Of a stretch of 64,000 nucleotides of DNA, positions 38,264 through 47,508 are shown one piece after another. Both the position numbers and the translations under genes were made by a program. Position 1 is the first letter of the stretch; each line of letters starts with the position of its first letter. The notes beneath the pieces were generated by a model. The model did no database searches. It was not told where the DNA came from and saw nothing but the letters and a program-made list of their open reading frames with translations. Origin of the DNA: an uncultured Lachnospira sp. (lineage in GTDB: Bacteria > Bacillota > Clostridia > Lachnospirales > Lachnospiraceae). The stretch is taken from contig CAKRLE010000005.1 in the NCBI GenBank assembly GCA_934359185.1, positions 62,001-126,000 on the forward strand, read 5' to 3'.

Positions 38264-39703
38264 TTATACAATATCAAGGTCATCTCTGTCTCTTAACATA
38301 TATTTTCTTAATGGAGTGAGGCTTGCAAGCCAGTATAATAATCCACCAAATATAGCTGTGAAGCCACTTCCCGTTGTCACAAGGAATATTGGGCTCTTAA
38401 CTGCCGCTGTAAGAGGATTGTATACAAACAGCATAGCTGTCACGAATGAAATTATAAGGACACCAACACCGACAAGATTAACGCCATTAGTAAACTTATA
38501 TGAATCATGACCTTCCATGAAATATGCTGATTTGAGAGATATCTTACGTTTCTTTACAATAAGATAATCTACAACAATCATTCCTATAATCGGACCCTGA
38601 AGGTACGCCGCAAGTGATATAAATGATGAGAAATGATCCATTACCCATCCCCATACTGTAAGTATGCTTACATATGCAAATGAAATCCATACAAGCAGCT
38701 TATAGCTGATATTAGGAAGTCCACTCTTTACAATCATACAGTTAACATATGCACCACTTCCCTGAGTTCCTATGTTAGCAAATGCAACCATAAGAAGGCT
38801 TAAAAGTGAGAATACAGGACCGCCAAGGGTAGCAAGCATAACTGTTGGGTCGCTCTCGTAGTATCCACATTTTACGAACATGGCAAGTGCCATAACACCA
38901 CCAGCGGCTACAAAAAATGGAGCAACTATTCCGTATGATAATGAAGTTCCCCAATAACCTTTTCTCTCATCCTTACAAAGTCTTGGCATAACAAGCGCCT
39001 GTGTTGACCATGAGAATGCAAATGCCACATTACCCTCTGCCGATGACATGAACGCAAGAAGCGGGTCATTATCAAAACTGCTGATATCTGGCTGTACAGC
39101 CATAATATCTGAGAGAGGAACTGCTGTAAAACACAATACAACTACAACAATACCTACAAATAATAACGCTGTTACAAGAATTCGGCTTGTCCATTTGATA
39201 ACATCCGGACCACCAAGTGCAATCAGAGTACCAAGCAGTACACACAACACACCAAGAACCGGTTTCCATATAGATGCATTAAGCGTGACGCCAAAACATC
39301 CAACCAGATTAATCATTGATGAGGCAAACAACTGGGAATCAACTGCATACCATCCAAAGTTGGCAAGACTTATCACAGTTGCAAGAATTGCAACACCTTT
39401 CATGCCAAGAACCGACCTTAACCATATCCACAGATCAATTCCGTATCTTACTGCAAATAATACAGGAAGACATTCAATCAACACAAAAATAATGTTAAAG
39501 CAGAATATGTTGATTAACATCTGCTTAAACGATAAAAACTCTGCAACATACGCGCCCTGTGTATAACACCATGTAGCTATCGCAAATCCACTTGTTGACA
39601 GGAACAGATCCCAGAACGAATACTGTCTGTCGCTTTTAAGCATAGGCACAACACCTGTTATTGTTTCCTGACGGATATAATCCGCATTTCTTGAAGAAGC
39701 CAT
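38264..39703 (-). CDS. NCS1-family permease
   Basis: 479 residues with about 12 membrane segments. Features of the purine/cytosine/thiamine/allantoin permease family: the N-terminal block YSFWDLFLSTSGFAIATWC, ECLPVLFAVRYGIDLW, LANFGWYAVDSQLF and GPIIGMIVVDYLIVKKRKI. The substrate is not set by sequence. Its place in a licD/licC/licA operon, where a choline permease (LicB) is normally found, suggests uptake of choline or another amino alcohol or its precursor; that is inference. Its ATG follows directly on the stop codon of the 60-residue membrane protein gene. Confidence 0.86.
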   Translation of the reverse strand: MASSRNADYIRQETITGVVPMLKSDRQYSFWDLFLSTSGFAIATWCYTQGAYVAEFLSFKQMLINIFCFNIIFVLIECLPVLFAVRYGIDLWIWLRSVLGMKGVAILATVISLANFGWYAVDSQLFASSMINLVGCFGVTLNASIWKPVLGVLCVLLGTLIALGGPDVIKWTSRILVTALLFVGIVVVVLCFTAVPLSDIMAVQPDISSFDNDPLLAFMSSAEGNVAFAFSWSTQALVMPRLCKDERKGYWGTSLSYGIVAPFFVAAGGVMALAMFVKCGYYESDPTVMLATLGGPVFSLLSLLMVAFANIGTQGSGAYVNCMIVKSGLPNISYKLLVWISFAYVSILTVWGWVMDHFSSFISLAAYLQGPIIGMIVVDYLIVKKRKISLKSAYFMEGHDSYKFTNGVNLVGVGVLIISFVTAMLFVYNPLTAAVKSPIFLVTTGSGFTAIFGGLLYWLASLTPLRKYMLRDRDDLDIV

Positions 39704-39886
39704 CTACACAATTACCCCCATCATACATAGTATAATAAGCACAAGGCTTACAGCAACAGCACCGACAATCGCTATTACATCGCCCCTGCCAATCTGTTTA
39801 GGAAATTCATAGTCATCTTTTTCCATGATTTCCAGACGTTTCTTAGTCTCGTCATAGATAACTTTTTCAATTGATTCCTGTGACAT
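39704..39886 (-). CDS. Small single-pass membrane protein coupled to the permease
   Basis: 60 residues: a charged cytoplasmic N-terminus (1-35) and one hydrophobic helix (37-59) at the C-terminal end. Strong AAAGGAG site upstream. The TAG stop is immediately followed by the ATG of the NCS1 permease, so the two must be co-translated. It looks like a small accessory subunit of the transporter. I do not recognise a named family. Confidence 0.75.
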   Translation of the reverse strand: MSQESIEKVIYDETKKRLEIMEKDDYEFPKQIGRGDVIAIVGAVAVSLVLIILCMMGVIV

Positions 39887-39907
39887 ATCATCTTTCTCCT
39901 TTAGTGT

Positions 39908-41581
39908 TTATTTTATCAACCCATAGAGTTCTTCTGCCTTGTCGCAGTATAACTTGCTGTTCTTATACCACATATAAAGCCATTCTCCGACCGAATTGCC
40001 TCTTGTCTCCTGATACAGCGCCCATACATACCAGTAGTATGAGGCTATCGCAACATATCCGATATAATGAGCAAGTGTCTCATTATCAGGTTCACATTCA
40101 AGATACTCTTTAATAACCGCAACCGCCTCATCATATGAATATGTGGAACAGCATATGAATGTTCCTATATCACTTGCCGGGTCATCATTGCCTGAATACT
40201 CCCAGTCGATGAGATACATTTTATTGTTCTCATCAAGCAGGAAATTAGGTGAATAGCAGTCATTATGGCACAGACATTTATCTGCCTTAGAGTCACTCAT
40301 TATAGAATTTTTGAGTTTTTTCATTTTGGTATGAAGCTCGCCAAACTCATCAAAATCAGATTTGCCAGTATCATTTAACTTAACAATAAATTCCTCTGTC
40401 TTATCCCATATGCCAAAATCATATTCAGATATAACTCTCTCATTGTGTAGCTTTCTTATTATATCAAGTGCCATGCTGACTTCTTTAGAATTGCTGTAAT
40501 CAAGCTCTCTCGCATTGTCTATGAAACGTGATATTTTATAGCCATGCTCCGCATCCATATATATAAATGTGTCGTCAAGCCCCAGTCTTGCTGCCACATC
40601 CATTGAGAATGCCTCACTCTTTCTATTGATATATTTAGATGTTCCAACACCGGGATGTCTGTATACATACCCCTTGCCATCAACCTCGAACTGGAATGAT
40701 GTGTTGGTAAGTCCCGCCTTGATTGCCTTGATGTTAACGATATGCTTCATCTCACAGTGGAGTATATTACATATATTCTTAAGTATCGTTGAATCGGCAT
40801 TGTTAATATATTCTTCGTCAAACGCCCTTAATTCATCAAGCGAATCGAACTCAAGCACCTTGCCTGCATCATACTTTCTTACATAAAGGTCAAGCTCATC
40901 TATATGTTTCATGTATAAGTCTTCCCACAGATGTTCCTTAGTGTCTGCCTTCTCGTACTCTCTTTCAAGTATGGCTTTGAACTTATCACTGAACTTCCTG
41001 TCATAATACACATGTCCAAGCATATACCATGAATCAGCACCGCCCACTGACACGCCATTAATCCTGTCATCATTGTCAAAACTTAAACAATACTCATCAG
41101 TCTCTCCATCTGCATATACCGCAGAATAATATCCACGATATACATATGGCTCAAATACATTATCCACAAAATAATTGTCGCTTGAACAAATATATGTGTT
41201 AGCCAACTTATCAAGAACTCTTATAAGTGTTGAAGTATTGTTGTATCTGTAGTAATCCTCATTAACCACAATCTTAACGCCGAATTTATCGTCAAGATAA
41301 AAGAACTTCTCCTTCATATATCCGACAACAACTGTTATATCTGTAATTCCAGCCTCTTTTAACTGCCGTATCTGCCTCTCAATAAGAATCTCGCCCTTGA
41401 CATTAAGAAGTCCCTTTGGTTTCTCATACGAAAGAGGTGCGAATCTACTTGACATTCCAGCCGCCATAATTACTGCATTGTCAACCTTGTATGGCTTTAA
41501 CTGTTCAAGCTCGTCTGCGCTGATACTGCCACCTACTCTTTTCTCATTAAGTATATCAAATTCACTCTTAGATAAGGACAT
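39908..41581 (-). CDS. Bifunctional cytidylyltransferase-choline kinase (LicC-LicA type)
   Basis: 557 residues. After a ~33-residue leader comes a nucleotidyltransferase domain (35-260): IMAAGMSSRFAPLSYEKPKG has the Arg and Lys of LicC-type enzymes, and SSDNYF the metal Asp. Residues 275-557 are a LicA-type kinase with CHNDCYSPNFLLDE and LIDWEYSGNDDPASDIG, the Brenner and DFG-like motifs. It should phosphorylate choline, or a similar alcohol, and activate it as the CDP form. The leader (SEFDILNEKRVGG) may be a remnant of a winged helix found in longer homologues. GGAGG lies 7 nt before the ATG. Confidence 0.88.
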   Translation of the reverse strand: MSLSKSEFDILNEKRVGGSISADELEQLKPYKVDNAVIMAAGMSSRFAPLSYEKPKGLLNVKGEILIERQIRQLKEAGITDITVVVGYMKEKFFYLDDKFGVKIVVNEDYYRYNNTSTLIRVLDKLANTYICSSDNYFVDNVFEPYVYRGYYSAVYADGETDEYCLSFDNDDRINGVSVGGADSWYMLGHVYYDRKFSDKFKAILEREYEKADTKEHLWEDLYMKHIDELDLYVRKYDAGKVLEFDSLDELRAFDEEYINNADSTILKNICNILHCEMKHIVNIKAIKAGLTNTSFQFEVDGKGYVYRHPGVGTSKYINRKSEAFSMDVAARLGLDDTFIYMDAEHGYKISRFIDNARELDYSNSKEVSMALDIIRKLHNERVISEYDFGIWDKTEEFIVKLNDTGKSDFDEFGELHTKMKKLKNSIMSDSKADKCLCHNDCYSPNFLLDENNKMYLIDWEYSGNDDPASDIGTFICCSTYSYDEAVAVIKEYLECEPDNETLAHYIGYVAIASYYWYVWALYQETRGNSVGEWLYMWYKNSKLYCDKAEELYGLIK

Positions 41582-41608
41582 TGTTACTCCTCCATTACCT
41601 TGCTTGTA

Positions 41609-43441
41609 TTATGCTAATTCATTTAACGCATCAATCAATGCATTATTGTCATTTTCATCTCTCACAGCTAATCTTACGTATTCCTTGCCATTACCGACCT
41701 TGTGTGTAAGATTTTTTATGATGAATTTTTTATCAAGCATCTTACAGCACAGCTCCTCCGCTGTCATTCCATCAACTCTGCACATAACATAGTTAGCCTG
41801 TGTTTCATATGGGTGAAGGTAAGATACATTCTGTAACTTCTCGACGAATTCACGTCTGCTCTTTCTGAATAACTTTAATGCGTTCTTGTAATCTTTATCA
41901 TACTTTTCTTTAATCTGTAAGAAGAACTCACCAAATGAATTGATATTCCATATAGCTACATCCTTCTTCATGTCGGCTATCAGTTCTTCATCAGAACTTG
42001 CAAGCACACCAAGTCTCGCTCCCGGCACACCATATGACTTAGAGATACTCTTGACAACATATAAACCGCTATACATATCAAGTACTTCATCTTTGATAAG
42101 TGAAACTTCTTCTATATCTGCATTATCACTCATATCTACAAAATCAACAAAGCTTTCGTCAATAATTATCTTACTGTCTTTTTCTTTTGCCCAGTTGATA
42201 AGCTTAACCAGCTCATTATAAGGAATATAATTGCCGCTTGGATTATCTGGATTGATAAGCACAATAGCAGTAAACTTCTTATCCGCATAGAATCTTATTA
42301 TATCATCTGCAGTGTATCTTAAATCCTCTGTCTCTGGTTTATATGAGATTACCCTGTCTCTTCCGAATCTGTTAGGATACTCTTCAAATGTTGGATATAT
42401 ACATGCTATCTTAGCATCTTCATCACGGATAATTCTCTCTGTCAACGCTTTGATAAGCTCTGCCGCACCATTTCCGACAATTATGTGTTCTGTATCCACG
42501 CCAAATGCTCCTGCTGCAAGAAGTGAATTGACAGCCATTCCAGATGGATACTGTGTAAGAAGTGTATCAAAGTTAGATTTCATCTCATCCTTCATCTTCT
42601 CTGGTGGATAATATGGATTAACAAGATAGCAGAAATCAATAAGCTTAGGATATCTCCAGAAACCGCCGTAACGACTGTTAATCTTATCAAGGTGTTCCTT
42701 TGATGAAGTTGTGAATAACGACTCAGCAATATTTAAATCCTGAATATTATCTATCTCATACCATGTCTCGCCGTTGAGTCTCTTAGCTCTTATCTCCTTA
42801 GTCTCAAGCATTGCTATAAGCTTGATAACTGACTCATAATACTCATTCTCACCCATTGCCTTCTCATATGCTGTAAGGAATGGCACATATGTATTAGCTG
42901 AGAACGCAGCACTGAACTTATATATATTAACTGTCTTGTAATAATTTTCTTTATCACTGAATTTAAGATACTTTCCTGGGATGAAATCGCTAATGCTGTC
43001 ATCCTCATCAATCTTAAAACATGTACCGTCCATCCAGCTCTCAAACTTGTCAACAAGCGCCAGATTAGGACGTTCATCATCAAGAAGCTCATCTATAACA
43101 CTCTCCTCAAACACCAGATCAGACTCAAGAAGCAATGTATCCTCTGAACACAAATAATCCTTGGCAAGTGCAAGTGAATATATGTTGTTAGTCTTATCAT
43201 ATATTGGATTATTAACATATGTTATAGGCGTGTTAATATTGAGAGTTTCAATATAATCTATAAGATTCTGTCCTTTATAGCCTACAACTATAACTATTCT
43301 CGAAAGATGCTTCTTATCAAGAATACGTAGTGACCTCTCTATCATAGTCACACCATTTACCTTGACCATACATTTGGTATTGCCGCTTGTTAACTTCTTT
43401 AATCTCTTTCCCATTCCGGCTGCTAATATAAGTCCCTGCAT
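41609..43441 (-). CDS. Nucleotidyltransferase fused to PLP fold-type-I enzyme (HisC/CobD-like)
   Basis: 610 residues. N-terminal LicC-like nucleotidyltransferase (1-245; LILAAGMGKRLKKLTSGNTK, LLLESDLVF) joined to an aminotransferase-fold domain (260-608) with NPDNPSGNY, IDESFVDF and the PLP lysine motif SISKSYGVPGARLG (Lys468). The PLP half is closest to HisC/CobD, a group that includes decarboxylases of O-phosphothreonine and O-phosphoserine. A fusion that makes and activates phosphoethanolamine or aminopropanol phosphate is plausible. PntC-transaminase fusions for aminoethylphosphonate are the alternative, but no PEP mutase gene is here. Confidence 0.82.
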   Translation of the reverse strand: MQGLILAAGMGKRLKKLTSGNTKCMVKVNGVTMIERSLRILDKKHLSRIVIVVGYKGQNLIDYIETLNINTPITYVNNPIYDKTNNIYSLALAKDYLCSEDTLLLESDLVFEESVIDELLDDERPNLALVDKFESWMDGTCFKIDEDDSISDFIPGKYLKFSDKENYYKTVNIYKFSAAFSANTYVPFLTAYEKAMGENEYYESVIKLIAMLETKEIRAKRLNGETWYEIDNIQDLNIAESLFTTSSKEHLDKINSRYGGFWRYPKLIDFCYLVNPYYPPEKMKDEMKSNFDTLLTQYPSGMAVNSLLAAGAFGVDTEHIIVGNGAAELIKALTERIIRDEDAKIACIYPTFEEYPNRFGRDRVISYKPETEDLRYTADDIIRFYADKKFTAIVLINPDNPSGNYIPYNELVKLINWAKEKDSKIIIDESFVDFVDMSDNADIEEVSLIKDEVLDMYSGLYVVKSISKSYGVPGARLGVLASSDEELIADMKKDVAIWNINSFGEFFLQIKEKYDKDYKNALKLFRKSRREFVEKLQNVSYLHPYETQANYVMCRVDGMTAEELCCKMLDKKFIIKNLTHKVGNGKEYVRLAVRDENDNNALIDALNELA

Positions 43442-43461
43442 AATAAATATCTCTCCTTTGC

Positions 43462-44658
43462 TTATTCCAGTTTCATTTTTCCAACTATCATAATTGCTAT
43501 TATTTTAATAAGATTTACTATAAGCAGTGCCCATGCCATTCCCCATATCTTCCACATGAATGTCATTGGAACTGCAAATATAATAAACACAATCATATAA
43601 ACTATATGGATGTACAACTGATATTTCTCATCTGTAAACCTGAGCAGTACAACTGTCAGCGTATTAGACAGGAAATAATATATCTGTCCTGCATTTGCAA
43701 TCCACAGATATGGCTTTACATCTGCATATATATCCGGATACATAATCATGACAAATACAATTGATACACCTACACACAATACATCAAGCGCTGCCCCAAA
43801 ACCTATAACAGCCGCACACAGTTTAAGGAATGCATTACCACTGAGCCTGCCGTCATATCTTGCGAGATGTCCCATAATAACGCCGTTAAGTGGCATTGAT
43901 ATAAGAGAAATCATCTTACCGACAAGTGTTGCCGCATAGAATATAGTAACTGCAACACCGCCAGCAATTGCCTGAAGCATAAGTCTGTCCGCATTTAATA
44001 TGACTGATGCGATAAGCTCTGTGAGCGACAGAATTACAACTGATTTCATATTATCTTTAAAATAATCGGACTTTTTAATGAATGCACCTTTATACAACGA
44101 ACCTCTGAAAAATACGAAACCAACTGCAAGAGCTTCACCTATAAGCATTGCAATAATCCACGAATGTGTAACCGGGAATATAATAATCCCCACAACATAT
44201 CCAACGGATATAAGTATATAATATATGAGGAATCCACGATAATTGACATTCAACCTGAATTCAACATCACTGTAGTATCTGAACACAGTCATAATCATAA
44301 GCACAAGGAATCCGGCAAACATAAGCACCGAACCATTGCCAAGCCACATAAGTCCTGCGATTGATACTGGAACACACAGCGCAGCGATTATAAGAAGGAA
44401 TATATTATAATCACCCTTGCATTCAATCTTCTTGGTCTTGGCAACCATTCTTGAATAATTAGCTGCAGTTCCGAATGTAGAACCCATAATTGAAATAATT
44501 GACAGAAGAGTAAGAACCTGTCCAAAACTCTCTGTCCCTAAATGCCTTTGAAACCCTGGGTACAGTATGAGCTGTATAACGCCATTCATGGCTATTAGTC
44601 CAAGCATACTGTCTATAAGGTCTCTTGAAACGCCTTTTACTTTATCTGATAACTTCAT
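43462..44658 (-). CDS. Wzx-like polysaccharide flippase
   Basis: 398 residues with about 12 membrane helices, somewhat shorter than the usual ~420-480. The opening KGVSRDLIDSMLGLIAMNGV and the GTESFGQVLTLLSIISI block are typical of oligosaccharide-lipid flippases of the MOP superfamily. It lies between licD and the cytidylyltransferase-PLP fusion, so it probably flips the undecaprenyl-linked unit decorated by LicD. No matching polymerase (Wzy) was identified with confidence. Confidence 0.85.
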   Translation of the reverse strand: MKLSDKVKGVSRDLIDSMLGLIAMNGVIQLILYPGFQRHLGTESFGQVLTLLSIISIMGSTFGTAANYSRMVAKTKKIECKGDYNIFLLIIAALCVPVSIAGLMWLGNGSVLMFAGFLVLMIMTVFRYYSDVEFRLNVNYRGFLIYYILISVGYVVGIIIFPVTHSWIIAMLIGEALAVGFVFFRGSLYKGAFIKKSDYFKDNMKSVVILSLTELIASVILNADRLMLQAIAGGVAVTIFYAATLVGKMISLISMPLNGVIMGHLARYDGRLSGNAFLKLCAAVIGFGAALDVLCVGVSIVFVMIMYPDIYADVKPYLWIANAGQIYYFLSNTLTVVLLRFTDEKYQLYIHIVYMIVFIIFAVPMTFMWKIWGMAWALLIVNLIKIIAIMIVGKMKLE

Positions 44659-44698
44659 AAATTCTCCGATGGCTTATTACTAACATGCCATATCAAAA

Positions 44699-45520
44699 CT
44701 ATATAACAACATGGTCAGGAATCTGCTTCTCAACTGGTGGAAACTGCATATAATCGCCATATGTTGCTTTAAGCACGTTATCATAATCTATTGGTGCGTC
44801 AAACATATCATCATCAACAGGCACCTCTACAACATCCCTGAACCATTCCTTTTTAATATCAATGCCTATAAGATTGATTGGATAATTACTATAAAAATAC
44901 TTACCTGTCTCACCCTTAACCGATGTGCTTATCTTGTCATATCTGTTATACAGATAATTGAGACTAAAACACTTTCCTATAACTGCAAGCACACCAACAA
45001 CAGCCTTTGATACACCACTGTACTCTGAAAGGTCAATATAGTCCCTATGTCCCATAGCAAGTCCATATACAAATGTAAGTCTCATTCTAAGCAGCTTCTG
45101 CTTAAAAGAACTGTCATATGCATTATCAAGAATGAAAAAATCTATTCCCATTCTATCCTTGAATTCCGGTCTTAATCTCTTGATGCACTTATCATATGTC
45201 TTTAATGGCACTTCATCCCTGACGTTAATAAGCCTTGTAACCACGTCAAGAAATCCACCTGGTGTAAGCTGTCTGCTTGTCACGAGCTTAAAGTCGTCAC
45301 CCCATACCTCTGCTGGAAGTGCCATTATCTTGTTATACTCTTCTCTTGTGAATGCCACATCAATATCATCATCCCAAGGAATGAATGACTTATGTCTTAT
45401 AGCACCAATAAGTGCACCTGAATCATAGTAATATCTTATTCCATACTTGTGACACACCTCATGAAGCTTTCTCATTGTGTATCTGTTAGAATCCTGTGCT
45501 TTCTTTAAATTCTCGTTCAT
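44699..45520 (-). CDS. licD: LicD-family phosphocholine (amino-alcohol phosphate) transferase
   Basis: 273 residues. LicD hallmark: YYYDSGALIGAIRHKSFIPW then DDDIDVAF (about residues 29-57), the metal-binding active site. LicD enzymes transfer phosphocholine or a similar group from the CDP donor to sugars of teichoic acids or capsules. It is first in a six-gene unit with its own promoter (45576-45603). GAGGGG lies 9 nt before the ATG. The donor is expected from the LicC-LicA fusion or from the cytidylyltransferase-PLP fusion. Confidence 0.93.
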   Translation of the reverse strand: MNENLKKAQDSNRYTMRKLHEVCHKYGIRYYYDSGALIGAIRHKSFIPWDDDIDVAFTREEYNKIMALPAEVWGDDFKLVTSRQLTPGGFLDVVTRLINVRDEVPLKTYDKCIKRLRPEFKDRMGIDFFILDNAYDSSFKQKLLRMRLTFVYGLAMGHRDYIDLSEYSGVSKAVVGVLAVIGKCFSLNYLYNRYDKISTSVKGETGKYFYSNYPINLIGIDIKKEWFRDVVEVPVDDDMFDAPIDYDNVLKATYGDYMQFPPVEKQIPDHVVI

Positions 45521-45575
45521 ACTGATATGCCCCTCAATTATCTTGTGTTCTTTTCAAACCTTTTAACCATACTGT

Positions 45576-45603
45576 TGTATATAAATTAATCATAAATATT
45601 CAA
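45576..45603 (-). promoter_or_regulatory. Sigma-A-like promoter for the lic-type operon
   Basis: On the minus strand, TTGAAT (45598-45603), 16 nt, TATACA (45576-45581). It lies about 55 bp before the licD start codon and just after the upstream terminator. Confidence 0.6.
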
Positions 45604-45605
45604 GC

Positions 45606-45656
45606 AATAAAAAAATGTGCGAAAAATTTACATGTCATTAACATTTTTCACACATT
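45606..45656 (-). terminator. Terminator of the ABC-export operon
   Basis: On the minus strand, AATGTGTGAAAAAT and ATTTTTCGCACATT (45643-45656 with 45614-45627) form a 14-nt stem with one mismatch, followed by a run of seven T. It separates the 64-45.7 kb genes from licD. Confidence 0.82.
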
Positions 45657-45703
45657 TTTCACAAATATATTACTCTTAAATTAAATATATGTCAACACTA
45701 TAG

Positions 45704-47494
45704 TCAGAACCTGATAAACCAAAGATTTCCATTAGCACTGTTAGTAAACGAAGCTCCTGCCGCACTCTCTAATCCGCTCTTTAATTCTGCAAATTCATCA
45801 TCCAGATAAGCTCTTTTATCTACATATATTCCTGCAAAGCCCTGCTCTTTGAGATATGAAACCATATTGTCATAATTCATCTCCGATACTCTCCTATTCC
45901 ACGCATCCTCTGAACGCCCTTTAATTGAGCCGTAGCTCCATCTGAGTGTATCCGAATGGACATATCCTACATACAGATGATAATCCCACATATCATTGAC
46001 CGGGCCATACTCTGGGTACTCATGATAAGGGAGCTGGTATATCATCGAACCTGCTGTAACTGAACTCTCTATAGACTTCACAAAATTATCATCACTTGTA
46101 TATTCTTCCTTGATAGTCGCATAATCAGGTGTTGCCAGATTAGGACAGCCTTCCCATATACTGAACACACACACAAGTCCGAATACAGCATACACGCCAT
46201 ATAACGCAATATTTCTTCCAACATTTTTTGCAGCAGCCTTACATTTATTCTTCAATCTTCTTATCCATGCATCCAGCAGAACTGCCATTGCAAGAATAGA
46301 TGCATACTCTATGAATATCGAGATTCTGTTATAACCTCTTAACATAGGGCTTACGAAGAATGCAAACATTGCCCCGATACCGCCTATAGTTCCAAGAAGC
46401 ACCATAGTTATATTAAGTTCTGAAAGGTACCCAAGCCTTTTTGACAGTGCACTGTCTTTTTTTGTAAACAGACACAATATAAGAGCTATGAAACCTATCA
46501 TTCCAAGTATGCCAAGGTATGCTGTAGAATTTTCTGTGACAAGGAATGCCGTATCATTGTATATATCAATATACTTATCGTAGATTCCATGTCCATTTAT
46601 CGGCATGAACAATTGAGCAATCTTTAATCCATAAAGTTCCGCCTGCTCAAAGCCTGAACGGTCAATCGCTGCCGCATTTGTACCGTTAACCATTGTATAT
46701 ATCTTACCCGGAAGTATGCTTAACACCACAAAGAAGCATACCATAACTGTCGCAATAACGCCACGGAGTCCCTGCTTTATCCTTCCAGTCTTTATAAACT
46801 TAGAAACCGCTGTCACCATGAATATAAAGCATGTAAAGAATGGATAATATGCTATACCATTGTTGGCTATAAGAAATATAAAGAAAAGCACAACATAATT
46901 AATCTTTCTCTTAAAGAAATTCTTATCAGGTACTAATACATCATCTCTTTCGTATATCCAAAGACATATAAGAATAGACAATGGCACAAAATAGCACTCT
47001 GTAAGCACTATATGACCTATATTTCTATAGAGCATATATGGGGACAATGCAAATACCGATGAAGCAAGGCTTGCTATCCAGCAGTTTATCTTAATATTTG
47101 CCATAACAAAATATGATATTATTCCTGCTATGAAAAATATAGAAAGATAAGTAAGATTCATGGCTGCTGCCGCATTACCTGTGATAACAGCAAACATCTT
47201 CATGACCGCCAGCCCGGCATTGTGCATCATTGAAGATGTAAAATCGTAATACTGCACTGTATATGGTGCTCCAAGCCTGTCACTCGTCATATTCCAGAAC
47301 TGTTCTGTGAACTGCTTGCCATTGACCAACACTCCCATATCGTCACCACCAAAGTATGACATAGGAATATCCATCTCAAAATCCTTTAACCCCATAAGAT
47401 GATACATCATTCCAAAGATTATCATTATCATTAGTAAAAAGCTGCAGTAATACTGCCATCTGTCTTTAAAATGCTTTGCCAGTTTGTCTTTCAT
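45704..47494 (-). CDS. Polytopic membrane protein, GT-C/YfhO-like
   Basis: 596 residues with about 12 membrane segments and an external C-terminal domain (about 475-596) that ends in a sugar-transferase-like mixed region (MIYQLPYHEYPEYGPVNDMW). MSYFGGDDMGVLVNGKQF in the first loop has paired acidic residues, as in GT-C enzymes. A specific family cannot be assigned. The ATG at 47509 overlaps the stop of the sulfatase-like gene; the ATG at 47494 has an AAAGGG site 5 nt before it and is preferred. It is the last gene before the terminator at 45.6 kb. Confidence 0.7.
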   Translation of the reverse strand: MKDKLAKHFKDRWQYYCSFLLMIMIIFGMMYHLMGLKDFEMDIPMSYFGGDDMGVLVNGKQFTEQFWNMTSDRLGAPYTVQYYDFTSSMMHNAGLAVMKMFAVITGNAAAAMNLTYLSIFFIAGIISYFVMANIKINCWIASLASSVFALSPYMLYRNIGHIVLTECYFVPLSILICLWIYERDDVLVPDKNFFKRKINYVVLFFIFLIANNGIAYYPFFTCFIFMVTAVSKFIKTGRIKQGLRGVIATVMVCFFVVLSILPGKIYTMVNGTNAAAIDRSGFEQAELYGLKIAQLFMPINGHGIYDKYIDIYNDTAFLVTENSTAYLGILGMIGFIALILCLFTKKDSALSKRLGYLSELNITMVLLGTIGGIGAMFAFFVSPMLRGYNRISIFIEYASILAMAVLLDAWIRRLKNKCKAAAKNVGRNIALYGVYAVFGLVCVFSIWEGCPNLATPDYATIKEEYTSDDNFVKSIESSVTAGSMIYQLPYHEYPEYGPVNDMWDYHLYVGYVHSDTLRWSYGSIKGRSEDAWNRRVSEMNYDNMVSYLKEQGFAGIYVDKRAYLDDEFAELKSGLESAAGASFTNSANGNLWFIRF

Positions 47495-47508
47495 ATATAC
47501 CCTTTCCA

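Noticed and set aside
41609..43441. Phosphonate (aminoethylphosphonate) biosynthesis
   Set aside because: PEP mutase and phosphonopyruvate decarboxylase genes are absent, so it is kept only as an alternative for the fusion protein.
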